Shown here: piece after piece, positions 33,954 through 45,100 of the stretch
How the letters are laid out: each line of letters begins with the position of its first letter
How positions within the stretch are numbered: the stretch's first letter is position 1
Assembly: GCA_039621445.1 (NCBI GenBank)
Contig: CP154957.1
Location: forward strand, 27,822,541-27,886,540
From: Euglena gracilis
Lineage: Eukaryota > Euglenida > Euglenophyceae > Euglenales
DNA: 64,000 nt
Direction: 5' to 3'
The notes under the pieces: model-generated
What the model was told of the DNA's origin: nothing
The model's input: the letters and a program-made list of their open reading frames with translations, nothing else
Database searches by the model: none
Program-made: the position numbers and the translations under genes

Positions 33954-34896
33954 TTATGCCACCATTTCAGACCTTTTTAAAGCCTGTGGTGTAGAGGGGG
34001 TGTCTCCCCATTTTCCGTCAATGCAATTTTCCCCCCCAATCATGTGATTTTCTGGGGGCTGGGTGGGGAGTGTTGGACATTTCACCCCTAGTGCCCTCAG
34101 GGATTGAGTGCTCTGTAATGGCTGCTGGGTCCACCTTTTCATTGGTGTTGTCAAGTAACATACCATAGGGGCCCGTTTTTGGGTCTCCCCTTGTTTTGAC
34201 TTGCCCCTGAAATGGGCATTGAGGAAGAAACTTGAGGGGGGGTTGCCCCCTTGTTGTCCACTGCCCCTCTGGGGGCCTCCTCCTGGGCCTGCCATTGGCG
34301 CAGTATATTGAAATCCCCTGTTGGGCGACAATCGTTTAGCTTCTGGGGTTTCCCCCCTTCTGACAGTTGGCCGCAATGGCCTTGAAAATGTTGGTCTTGA
34401 GCATCGTGATTGGACCCGGGGCCTTGATACCAATTCTGGCCCACTGGTCCTCCTGAAACTTTGATTGTCCCCATTGACTCGTCTTTGATCTGGTACACCA
34501 AGCCCAATGAAAATCTTTGGGGGCCTTTGAGGACTGCCAAGCCGACTGAAAATCTTGAGGGTTTCTTGCGGCCCCACCCTTGACCCCTGGGTGGTTATGT
34601 GAATGAGAAAGGGTGGGGGGATGTTTGACCTTTTCTGCCCCTCCAATGGGCTTTGAGGCCTTGGTGCAGATGGCTTCCTTTTCCTTTGTTCCACCGACTT
34701 CTGTTGGCGAGAATACCGTAATGGCCAGTTGTGCCTTCATGGCCTGTGCGGTTTTGGCTTCCACAGCCCTGCTTGAGCAGTATGTCTTGGATTGCTGGCC
34801 CCAGGACACTGGCCTCAGGGACGCAGTGGGCTGCCGCCTGTTGCCTCTGCCGCCTTCGGAATCGTCTGACCACTGTCGGCCCGGGTCCGTGGCCAT
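33954..34896 (-). pseudogene. DIRS copy 4 gag-like region
   Basis: Starting near ATDPGRQWSDDSEGG, the region continues with Gly/Pro/Gln-rich text and 'GPELVSRPR' repeats. It ends ENHMIGGENCIDGKWGDTPS, which matches the end of copy 1 gag (NKFHGGKMGRHPPTPE region). At least two frames alternate. Confidence 0.7.
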
Positions 34897-35345
34897 TGCT
34901 TTAGGGGGTTTGGTTTGTGAAATTATCTTTTGGTGAAATTACTTTTGGGGAGGGGGAAGCCACGTTTCGCCACAGTCGAACCGCGCCTTCCGGTTGTCCA
35001 GCATCTGCCTCTGCTGCCGCTCCCTGTCGAATGTCTCCAGCGCTATTCGTCTTGGAAGTCGCTCCTTTTCAGCGACACCCTTCAAAACCCGTCAGTAATC
35101 TGAGGTTCTAATTTGAGGTTCTCAAAAACGCATCTTTCTCTGAATAATTCTAAATTTGGCAGTATTGGCTGTCTTCTTCTTTTTCCAACTGACTTCCTGT
35201 CTTCTGGGCGCCGAAGGGGAAATGAGGGATCAGCCAACTCCGGCAGAAGCGGCACTAAGCGGTACCTCTGAACCCACCTAAAGATTCCACAAAAACCGCC
35301 GGCGAGCAAGGCATGGCCTCACAAGGGTAAGGGGGGCCCGAGGTG

Positions 35346-35956
35346 TCCCAACCAAAACCGCCACTGCCGGCGAACAAAGCATGGGTCCAGTGGTTTGTGG
35401 TCATGGGTCTTCGCCCTCGGTGCCCCTTCCTCCCTGGCTGGTTTTGAGGGAGAACAACGCACGAATGAACGAACGAACGAACGAACAGCAGCACATTCAC
35501 ATAATTGCCGAAACGGCATGTCTTTCATATTTCCCGACGTTCAGCAATACTTGATGAGGGGTGCCAGTGAAAAGAGCAAAGCAGGACGGATCCGTCCTGC
35601 GGTGCCCAAGCAGCCCCCGACTCACCCACAGCTGCTGCACGTCTTCGAGGTGCTGGGCTTCTCGGGACAAGAGCATTCAGCATTTCAGTGGGACTCGTTG
35701 CAGAAATGAGGAAGACGAAAAGGCGCAAGAAAGGCGCAAAGGATGACAAACCCGCTGGGTGAAAAATGGTTTGGTTTTGCTCCATTTCAGAAGGCAACCC
35801 ACTGAAACGATGAATGGGCAACTCTTGTGTTGGAAAAACAAGTTATGGTGGGGTGCCCCCCTGGTCAAGGGGGGGACACCGCCACCCGCCACCCACCTAA
35901 ATCACGACATCCTTCTTGTGTCGAACCGCTGCCTGGTGTGTGCGCTAACGTGTGGT
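35346..35956. other. DIRS end remnant and ambiguous exon-like sequence
   Basis: 35346-35460 repeats DIRS end motifs (GGTCTTCGCCCTCGGTGCCC). (CGAA)n lies at 35470-35490. At 35540-35710 the + strand has acceptor gactcacccacag followed by LLHVFEVLGFSGQEHSAFQ and a stop. The minus strand has donor GTGAGT after KTCSSCG. Either strand could be coding and neither is convincing. Confidence 0.35.
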
Positions 35957-36205
35957 GTAAACCCCCCCCCTGATAGAAGCACGGGGCCGCCTACAAGCGC
36001 AGGGTCCAAATAAAAACGCACCCCCTGCCGCCGAAGACGGCGGACCGCTACAAGCGCACCCCTCATTTTGATGGGATTTCTAAAGGAAATCAACAAAAAT
36101 CGCGCAGGTAGGGTCCAAATAGAAGCGCACCCCCCCCCCTCCGCCGCCGGAGGCGGCGGTCCGCTATAAGCGCACCCGTGCTTCTATTAAGGGGGGGGGG
36201 GTTAA
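35957..36205. mobile_element. C-tipped palindromic MITE (AGAAGCAC type)
   Basis: TAAACCCCCCCCCTGATAGA followed by AGCACGGG at the left is mirrored by CCCGTGCTTCTATTAAGGGG at the right. Inside, CGCTACAAGCGCACCCC motifs and two CCGCCGnnnnnCGGCGG stems are repeated at about 36029-36060 and 36139-36175. Confidence 0.85.
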
Positions 36206-36328
36206 CCAACCTACTTTCTTGCAGCCTTGGTGCGTACGTCAAAAACAAATCGACCTCTCAGAATGCGCCATGCACCCCCCCCCTCAGTGCCCATATCATC
36301 TAGCCTCATCCAACTGAAGGTCTTTGTG

Positions 36329-36918
36329 CAAACCCCGCCCCATTTAAACCGACCCGTCGGTTTAGGACTTTTGGGTTGGCGGAAATCCTGGAGGGAGTCG
36401 GTTTGGACTGGGGTCAGTTTCAGATGGTGACTTCAGTTTCTCCTGTCAAAGTCAATGTCTGATACGCTTTCTACCGTCCTGTCCTCGTTTGCTTGTGGTG
36501 TGGAGCTGAAGGAATCGGGGTCGCAGGTGGCGAGCATCGCCTCTGACAACGAATTATGTTTGGATACATCCACACCTCACATGTTGATGACATTGAGCCC
36601 ATCACCTTGCCTTCCTTTGTTCATAACCCTTTGGACGAAATTGTCAAAAAAGGTTTGATGAGGAAATCTGGGCTTCCACTGTCACCTGTGCCGCCAACCA
36701 AGCAGCGCTCCATCCGCTCATATTTCATGCAAAATAACCATTCAATGAGCCTGGACGCTCTTTTTGTCGGCGGCTTCCATTGTGTTGTGAATGTTTGTCA
36801 TCCAACTTGCCATGGGTCGGTTTACTTCTTTTTTTGGTTGAAATTCTGCAATGGGTCGGTTTGGAAGGGTAGGTCGGTTGAGAAGGGGGGGGGTCGGTTT
36901 AAATGGGGGGGGGGGGTT
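36329..36918. mobile_element. C-tipped MITE with ~590-bp body (AAACCGACCC type)
   Basis: Left tip AAACCCCGCCCCATTTAAAC CGACCC and right tip GGGTCGGTTTAAATGGGG are complementary. The repeat GGGTCGGTTT occurs at least four more times inside. The interior (36455-36700) resembles 26274-26400, including 'gacacgctttctacc' and 'gtttgatgagga', suggesting a shared captured segment. Confidence 0.7.
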
Positions 36919-37368
36919 AGGAGTCAGCCATGGTTCAAGGTGGTGCATATTGTGTGTGATGTTATGTGATTAAGCCATTCCTTTCCTTCCCTTTATTTGA
37001 ACTGTTCATCAGAGAAGCCTCGGCCCTCTCAGACTCATACATTAGATTTTCGAGAAGAAAACCAAGATGTATCAGCCAAAAATTCACCATCGCCAGGCTT
37101 TTGTTTTTGGACATCGGCAAATAATGATCGTATTCTCAAGCTTTCCACTCTTTTGCCGATCTTGCCTGGAGGCCAATTATATCACCCAATGGTGCATTTT
37201 GGATGCACCACTGGGGAAAAATTAGAATGAACAATTAATGGAAAAAAAGCTTTTTGTGGACGTGACCTAAATTATTTGGCTCAATCCATGAATTATCTCC
37301 TTATTTTCTTGGCCTCTTTGTCAATGGCTAATAAACTTGAAACCCCAACTTTGAAAAATTACAGTCAC

Positions 37369-37545
37369 TTTCTTGGTCGGATGCTGAACGCCCTGAATAC
37401 GCCCGCAAAGCGGACACGCATGAAGGTCACAGAACTTAGCTTTTTCACGGCACCGGTTGGCGCATTTCTTCCCGTCTCCGCGCTGGTGCTGACACTTCGG
37501 TGGGGCTATCTGAGATGGCTGTGGAGCAGGGGCAGCAACCGGTAC
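37369..37545 (-). CDS. exon with Cx9Cx10Cx2H zinc finger (WRC-like)
   Basis: Exactly 59 codons in phase 0 between acceptor ttttcacag and donor AAA|GTGACT. It begins with a Pro/Ala/Gln linker (VPVAAPAPQPSQIAPP). Then comes a Cys/His module: KCQHQRGDGKKCANRCREK followed by FCDLHACPLCG. The first Cys, the Cys nine residues later, the Cys ten further and His after two more give Cx9Cx10Cx2H, the spacing of the WRC zinc finger. An extra CPLC pair follows. Such modules bind DNA or proteins. The rest of the gene was not identified. It could be a separate minus-strand gene downstream of the GH5 gene. Confidence 0.75.
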
Positions 37546-39516
37546 CTGTGAAAACGGATGCCACCCAACAATGACACAAAACGATCAGCTTAAATCGCTG
37601 CCACTGGTTGGAGCCACCTTCAGGGTGCTATGAAGCGAAAACAAATATCGGCGCAAACCCCCAGAAAGAAAATTCTGACCATTTGGGGGTGGGTATCCCC
37701 AGGCCCCCCCACCCAGCAGCAGGAGGGAGGGGAAGGTCCGGACCCTCCTTCCGGTCCACAGAGGGGAGTGGGGGGGGGGGGGCTTTACCACACCCTGCTT
37801 TGTAAAACCCTCGCGAGCTTGCTAGATTGCAGTTTCGTCCCTCAAAGTGGAATAAATATGAGAAATTGCATGATTTGGGAGACGGAGGTTCTTAGGCGGC
37901 CTAACTCGCACTTAGCTTTGAAAGTAACTGTGAATTTGCGCCGACGTGCAAATCCAAAAAAAATCTGTTTTCGAATACCGAGGCCTGAGACTCAGGACAG
38001 TCTGAAAATAATGTCTCCCTGCACCTCAGGGCCTGGGGACGAAAACAACGACTTGGAACTTCGCGGTCTACGGGCACAGCGCTCCCGGGTCCCAGTTTGC
38101 ATGAACACAAAGCGCCGGGTGATGAAACGAGGGGACTCCATTGCGCATTTGCGCTTTGGCGCAAAGATTTTTTTCATTGCTGTACTTGCACAATGATAAC
38201 AACATATGTGTCAACATAAATTTCCATTGCGCCAAAGCGCAATGGGTAGGCTTATGAAGAATAGAAATTTAAGAGTTACACTGCGCCTTTGCATTGGCGT
38301 GGGTGTTGCGCCGAAGCGCAATATAACTGCTTGAACCTTATCTCACAATGGAGGGAGAGAACGGCCTTGGTAGAGTATGAACACCAGAGAGGATAGAGCA
38401 CAAAATGTAGTGCAGGGGGATGGAGATCGACTCTTGGTCACGTTGCGTCAGAATTGGTCAACATTGAGCTTCGGCGCAAAACCCACGCTGCTTTTACAGT
38501 TTTAAAATTGTATTTATATTGCGCTTTGGCGCAATATAACTCTTAAATTTTCGTTTTACATAAGCCTGCCCAGTGCACTTTGGCGCAATGGGCACCAATT
38601 TTTAATTTCTTATTTTTATCACTGTGGGTGGAGAGAGCAGTCCTGGAAGCATCTCATCACCAGAGCGAACGGAGCTAAGGTGGAGGGAAGCCTTCCCTGG
38701 GACAGGAAGCCAACCCCCTGGTGTGTGAAAGCAACTACCAACTGCTTCATATCCAGCCGTCTCTTGTCCTAGGCGTTGTGAGCCCAACTGCCAGTGCCGC
38801 AGGTTCCCCCCAGTTGCTTCGCAGTTAAGCATGCCTGAGGGGCCCTTCTTTTTGGCCGATTTTTGAAAGTCGGAAAATTTCTGTTTGGAAAATAACAGGC
38901 ACCAGATAAGCCCGGGGAATTACAGCCGAGGAAACAGTTTTGGGCGCCGAAAAAGTGTTTTAAAAGAAGCTCGTCACCCCCCTTTCCTCACCCAGGATTT
39001 GAAGCACACAACTTTGGGGATGAGCGAATGGGATTGAGAAATTGAAAGGGCCCAACAACAACCGCAGAGAAGGGCAGACATGCTGACACCTTTGTTCGGT
39101 AATTTGCAACCCACCAGACAGCCACATGCCACCGGGCAGATGGAGGGCATTGTTCAGCCGAAAAAGGTCTTTCTGTCAACATCCCAAAAAACCCTACTTT
39201 GTGCACTGAGTGCAAGGTCAGTGAGGCTCCACAGCCTACCGCCCACGCTTCGTCTTATTGTAACAGCCACTTCCTCCCCAGCGCCTGAATAGTTCAAAAG
39301 CACCAACCAAGCTTCTGGCACAGCAGCGCTCAAACACCCCTCATCATTCTCCTCTTTCGCCCACCTTCTCACACAGCACGAACACATTCAAATGCATCTG
39401 CCATTTGAAAGGACATTGCGCTTAAGCGCAAATGTTTTACCTTACACTTAAGCGCAATGTAAAACATTTGCGCTTGAATGTAACAGAATATACAACAGAA
39501 TATATTTGCGCAACGT

Positions 39517-39822
39517 ATAACAAAAGCCCCTGAGCTTATGGGAGTCCCTCTGATGTGTTACGGTGTGTCGGGGGCCCTCTCTGAACGGCCAATGTGCGGG
39601 CTTGGTGAGGAAATACATTGCGCCGAAGCGCAAAACATCATACAAAAAATGAAAAGTGCAAACAGGCGGCTGACGTGTAATTTGAATGAAAATTATGTAG
39701 GTATGTACATTGCGCTTCGGCGCAATGTATTTCCTCACCAAGCCCTCACACTGGCCGTTCAGAGAGGGCCCCCGACACACCGTAACACATCAGAGGGACT
39801 CCCATAAGCTCGGGGGCTTCTG
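39517..39822. repeat. large inverted repeat, ~108-bp arms
   Basis: 39517-39627 and 39712-39822 are near-perfect complements, including GGGAGTCCCTCTGATGTG and CTCTCTGAACGGCC, with an 85-base spacer. The inner edges are GCGC palindromes. It abuts the MITE at 39827. Confidence 0.92.
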
Positions 39823-39826
39823 TTAT

Positions 39827-39955
39827 AAACCCCCCCCCAAATAATAAACCCCCCCCAAATAATAAACCCCCCCCAAATAATAAACCCCCCCTGGACCCCG
39901 ACTTCGGGTGTCCAAATAATAAACCGGGGGGGTTTATTATTTGGGGGGGGGGTTT
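39827..39955. mobile_element. C-tipped palindromic MITE (AAATAATAAA type)
   Basis: Three tandem AAATAATAAACCCCCCCCC-like units at the left face one TTTATTATTTGGGGGGGG at the right, around a short GACTTCGGGTGTCC core. Confidence 0.88.
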
Positions 39956-40769
39956 ACATTGCGCTGAAGCGCAAATGTTTTACATTGCGCTTAAGCGCAA
40001 GGTAAAACTATTGCGCTTAAGCGCCATGTCCATAAACATTGTCTTCTGTGCCCGGCAGTGTGGGGCATGGTGTTGTCGTTGGGACAGGTCCCTGGGCTTG
40101 CCCTCAATCCCCCCAACCCACTCCACCCGGGTGGTTCCCGCTGTACCACTCTTGCACTTCAAGCACCCAGGGATCACAACTCTGTGACATGCCGTTTTTT
40201 CCCCAAGTTTTCACAACGTGTGTGTAGAGTCCACCCTCTGGATGCCTCAGCAGGCAACCCTTAACGGACACATCGCAGAGCCCAAAAAAGGCAACAAAAA
40301 GGGCCAAATTACACCCAGCCTGTGTAGCACCATCTGGGGAACACAGTCAAGGCTTCAAAAACGAGGGACTCGCAACCGGGGTTTTGGCCCTGTTTTGGGA
40401 AAATTCACGTGTCCCGGCATTCACACCCAGGGTTTTGAACCTTTTTCAAAATGGTGCACTGGCTGAAAAACACCAAAATTGGGCCTGTTTCCCGGGTCCC
40501 AACATCGCCAAATGATGCGCACGCCACCGTGGAGGGTCTCTCCGTGGAACCAGAGGGTCAAAAGGGTGGGTTCTACCGCCGGGTCTCAAAAAATTTGGGA
40601 ATTTGCGCCAAAGCGCAAGCTAAAAATCAAAACCTTAAGTGCGAGTTTGGCCGCCTAAGAGGTTGAGGTTGGAGGTGTTGGAGGTGTTCTTCTCGGTGCC
40701 CCTTGGAAATGAAGCACCTTGGCTATGCAGATTACACTTCTGAGCTGAGGAGAGGTTTGCTGAGGAGAG

Positions 40770-41295
40770 GTTTATTGGGACCAGGGAATTTCTTAAGGAC
40801 CCCCCGGGGGGGGTCCAGCCTCGGGCTGGCAAAAAGGCTGCTGGCTGGATTTGAGCTGCTGGCTGGACCCCCCCCCCCGGGGGGGGTGGGGGGGGGGGGG
40901 GGGGGTCCGGGGCTGGAGGGGGCTGGGCTGGGCTGGGTCGGTGAAAAACAAAATTTTCTAACACATTTTGCCATTTTCGACATTTTGGTGGACGGAGCTA
41001 GATCAAGGCTGGGGGCTGTGATGGAGGAAACTGTGGTGAGGGGAAAAAATGCAGGGATAGGTGAGCTGGGCAGCCCAGTTGGCTGGCCAGCCTACGGCCG
41101 GTTGGCCCGGCCTTCGGCCGGCTGGCCCGGCCTCCGGCCGGGCTGGACCCGACTTTATTTCAGTCGACCCCCGGGGGGGGGGGGGGCTCCCAGCCCGAAT
41201 TTGGGCTGCTGGCTGGATTTGAGCTGCTGGCTGGCTGGACCCCCCCCCGGGGGGTAGGGTACCCTCCGGCTTAAGAAATTCCCTGATTGGGACCC
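40770..41295. mobile_element. element with CAGGGAATTTCTTAA inverted ends
   Basis: CAGGGAATTTCTTAAGGACC at 40780 faces TTAAGAAATTCCCTGATTGG at 41272, with C/G-run hairpins just inside. It contains repeated 'gctgctggctggatttgagc' units that recur at 41195-41260, 41605-41645, 46740-46800 and 59890-60090. Confidence 0.6.
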
Positions 41296-42103
41296 AGGGA
41301 AGGGGGAAACAGAAGAAACCCCGCCTCTGGCAGGGTACCCACTCGCCCCCCCCCCCCGCACTGCATATTTTCGAGTAGCCTCTTTGGAGACGCTGGGAGA
41401 CGGTCCCTGATTCAAAAGATCTAAAGATTGGAAAGCATCCTGGACCACATGATTGATGCACACTCTTGGCTCCAGAATTTTTTTTAAGTTTCGCGACCTG
41501 GGGGGGGGGTCGCAGCTGAGCACCCCCCCCACCGGGGAAATGCTAATTATGCACCTTGCCGTCACATGGCTGCTGTATTTGGGATCCCAGGTAGGTTGTA
41601 AAAAGGTGCTGGCTGGACCCCCAGGGGGGGAGGATCCAGTGGTCCAGCCAGCTGCGGACCCACCCGAAAAAGGCAACAAGGCCCAAATACAATTGGGCTG
41701 GTTTTTTCAGGAAGGCGAGCACCCAAAACCCCCTCAAAAACGCCGTTTTTGGAACTTCTTTTGACCATTTTTTCTTGAATCTAGCTGTGCCCCGCTGCCC
41801 CAACTATCGGAACCCCCTCCCCCGGACCACCACAGCCCAAGCGGGAGTTTGTGGTTGAAAAAAAAAGAGGTGCCAGCTGCCCTCCGGTCGATAGGGTACC
41901 TCCAACAAAAGAAACCCCATGCTTCCGTCAGCAACAAAAAACAACGGGAGATAACACTGCAACGGACCTGGACACTGGTATCCGGGAAGATGCGCAGCTC
42001 ATGGTCGCCACCGGTCTCACAGCGCCTTGGCTGCTTCTCCATCGAAACTGGATCGGTTTCCCAAAAAAGAAAATCCAAGGGGGCTGTGGTCCCCAGCATG
42101 CAC

Positions 42104-42187
42104 CCACTGAAGCAGCTGCCCATGCTTGCGTGCCACGGTGCCACTGGACACAGCCACCTTGTAGCCGTTGGAGGCATGCCGCCACTC
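42104..42187 (-). CDS. GH5 exon 15 (C-terminal beta domain)
   Basis: After acceptor ggctcag: [20 protein letters not shown] then KHGQLLQW, donor GTGCAT. It resembles the C-terminal beta-sandwich strand pair 'y.v.vS.G....d...qlL.w.h' of this GH5 group. An exon carrying the 'RPY...' segment between this and exon 14 is missing. The stop codon was not located. Confidence 0.65.
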
Positions 42188-45100
42188 CTGAGCCGGATGC
42201 TTCCCGAGACGCTTCCATGAAAACGTACGCGAGCTGAATGCGTATGGCGGCACCCAAAGGCAGGTGTCTCATTTAATTGGCTTGCAACGTTCCCGCGTTA
42301 TTTATCCTTTTAACGAAATTCGCTCTAATGCATTGTTTACTCAGTCAAAACACTTGTGGACAGTGCAGAAATTAACCCCCAGACCCTCTGCCCCCGGGAG
42401 AATCAAAACATCAGGCGCCACAGAAACAGAACAACAAAAAAACGATTGCCTCTGCAAAAACAAAACAAATATCAGCCCAAGGACTCCCAATGAGCAATTT
42501 CAAATCCTGGGCTGTCAGTAAAATCGTGCTGGGTCAGCGAGCACTCCAAAAAGCTGGGAATGGGAGGGGGTGAAAAACTTCAAAAGCACTGGGACAATCA
42601 AATCCTCTCAAATAGTGCTGGAAATAGTTGGGCTTTGTTCTCTTGGCAATTTGTATCCTTTCATTTGAGCCATTTTGTTCGGTTCCTTGCAGACACACGC
42701 AGAGGAACTCATAGCGCACATTGCATCTCTCCATTACACATCCAAACAACACCAAAGCTGAGGACGGCATGACCAGGGTACTGTAGTTTGGGAACAAAGA
42801 ATTCGTTTGGGCGGTCGCGTGAGGAAGTGCAGCGAAATTTGAACACGTACTCTTTGGTGTCGATGTCCGCTGCAGGAGCTTGCACAATACACGCGCGCAC
42901 AATACACAATACTGGAGCTTTGGAAAAGAAAGTTTTGATTGAACTTCAGAAAAGGTAATATTGCTGTAAAAAAGATGCGGCTTTTAAGGCATTTCATAGA
43001 CTTCCTAATTGGTGGTGCCACCGAAAACCTCTGTCCTCCGACCAAGGGGGGGTGGTGTTGGACATCGGGTTCTGACCAAAAAAGGAGGACCAGGGCCGGT
43101 TGCAAGACTAGGGTACATTTTCAAACCAAACCATATTCTATTGCCAGAACGTCGTCGTTGTGATTTTTGTTATCCCATGGCAATCATTCCCCCCCCCTCT
43201 TTGCCACCGCCCACATAGTGTCCACGGAGAAATTCGGTCAGGATACAGGTGCAGAATGGTGAGGCGATGCGTCGGCTGGGATTCCCAAACCTGTCCAGGA
43301 GGAGGGGAGTTGTGCAACCCTCCTTTAAAAAAGCCTCAATTCGACCCCAACCCCAGGGACTCGCACGGGGTTCCTACCTTGAAAAAAAGCCAATTGGCTC
43401 GTGTCAACGAGCCATTGGCTCGTTGACACAAGTCAATGGCACCGGGCGATAATGCAGCCCTTGAAAAAAAAAAAAGCTGTCATGTGCGACATTGAGCAGC
43501 ACCTCTCAAAGCCCCCCTTGCTGGATCATAATAAGGGCAATACAGGGGGTTCGGATCCACGCCGGGAAATTAATTGCCTGCGTCCCCCTGGGGGAATTGC
43601 TGCAGGAGGGGAATCCCCGCATACCGCCGAGGGTGGGGGCGGACGGCCGCGACCAAAGCCTGGGCATAGATTCACTTAACCTCCCCCAAATAACTACCCC
43701 CGCAAAGTTAGTGGACCCATCATACAATTTTTTACCGACCCCTGGGGGGGGGGAGGGGGGGTCACTCCATTCTTCGAAAAACCAGTCAGTCACTTTTTCT
43801 TCCTTCAGGAAAAAGGTCAGTCACCAACCCCCCCGGGGGGGGGGGGTCGGCCACTCTGGAATCCGAAGGAAATTTGACCCGAAACACGAAAAAAAAAAAA
43901 AAAACAAAAAGGACATAAAATTTCCGGTGCCTTCGGCGCCGGGTCACTTTGGTGGTTTTTTTGCCGACCCCCCGGGGGGGGGGAGGGGTGCATGCCAAAA
44001 ACCAGTCAGTCACTCTGAAAAAACCAGTCCCCCGGGGGGGGGGGGGGTGGGAGGGGGTCGGCCAGTGACCAAGTGATTGTATGGGACCCATCCTCTTGTC
44101 CTCTACCCCCTCCAAAGCTATTTGGGCAATGCCCAAAACCGGTGGTGGATTGCTTTTTCCTCGAAGCAATTTTCTTATTTATTTGCTTTTTTGTTGATTT
44201 GTTTTGTTTATTTTATTATCATTTGCTTTATTTACTCAATTATTTAATTTTAATTCATCTGTTGTCAAATGCAATTTTGATAACTGCAACAATTTCTTAA
44301 TGCATTTGCATTTGGGGGGGGGGCCGGGGGGGGGGGGCACTTTTCCTCAAAACCACCGAAATCACTTTTTTCCGAAAACAACCCACCCACAACCTCCCCT
44401 TGGGGGGAGGGGGATACCCACCAAACACCCACCCAAAATCGGCCAAAACCCTTCCAAAAACTTTCCAGCCCAGCCAAAGGCTGGGCCGGACTGACCCATG
44501 ACACACCCCCACCCCCGGCAGGGAGAAGGAGGGGTTCAACAGCCCCAACCCACCCACCCACTAAAACTGGCCCACCAACCTCGGGGGCCAGGGTCACACA
44601 GGTGGCAAAGTGAAGCTATGGGCCCGGCCCCCATCGTACTGGCTGCCAGTGTTCTTCATCTGGTCCCGGCTGAAGAGGGAGAGGTCCTCACCGTTCCAGT
44701 GGTCGCCGTGCTTGTTGGAGTTGTCGGGGCAGTAGTTCCACAGCGTCGACCCGGCGATGCAATACTCGACTGCCTTCATTGTCCCCCGCGGCAACCTCAC
44801 AAAGAGAAAACATTGGCCCAGAATGCCGTGCTTCGGTGAAGAAAATGGTCACAAAAAAAGAGATCAGTCGGCAGCTGGATTGAGCAGGGTTTCCCACAAA
44901 TTCGTGCTAGGGACCCTCAATTCTAATTCGTGATTATTCGTGATTATTCGTGATTATTCGTGCTACCCAAAAATCGCCCGGTTTTTTTCTAAACCTGCCC
45001 AGAAAACCAATGCACACTCCTCATCTGACTTGTATATCACATCCAACGGCAGAAATATCAAAATGGAAGCACATTGACCACCTAGATCGGTCAACACTCT

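Larger units (their letters stand above)
31240..35345 (-). mobile_element. DIRS-like copy 4, minus strand, nearly full length
   Basis: The left inverted repeat is at 35222-35345 (CAACTCCGGCAGAAGCGGCA, GCCGGCGAGCAAGGCATGG). Gag, RT, RNase H and recombinase follow in order on the minus strand. The right repeat lies at about 31285-31470 (TCGTACTCCCTCGAGGCAAA, CTTGTTCGCCGGCGG). The recombinase C-terminus (His-x-x-Arg and Tyr boxes) is deleted between about 31600 and 31500, and the frame is broken in several places. Confidence 0.87.
38140..40625. repeat. dispersed GCGC palindromes, TTGCGCTTMRGCGCAA type
   Basis: About a dozen copies of a 16-20-base palindrome. The arms are TTGCGC/GCGCAA and the centre varies (TTTGG, TTAAG, TTCGG, CGAAG, CAAAG). 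Positions are near 38150, 38225, 38308, 38519, 39415, 39615, 39710, 39958, 39984, 40010 and 40601, with partial copies between. Confidence 0.85.

Noticed and set aside
35600-35660. KPSTSKTCSSCG on the minus strand as a TnpB/Fanzor zinc ribbon
   Set aside because: Only a dozen residues, no second CxxC or RuvC-like motifs nearby, and the opposite strand has an equally good acceptor and frame.
38140-40625. CRISPR-like array from the repeated GCGC palindromes
   Set aside because: Spacing is irregular, copies are in both orientations with variable centres, and the genome is eukaryotic.
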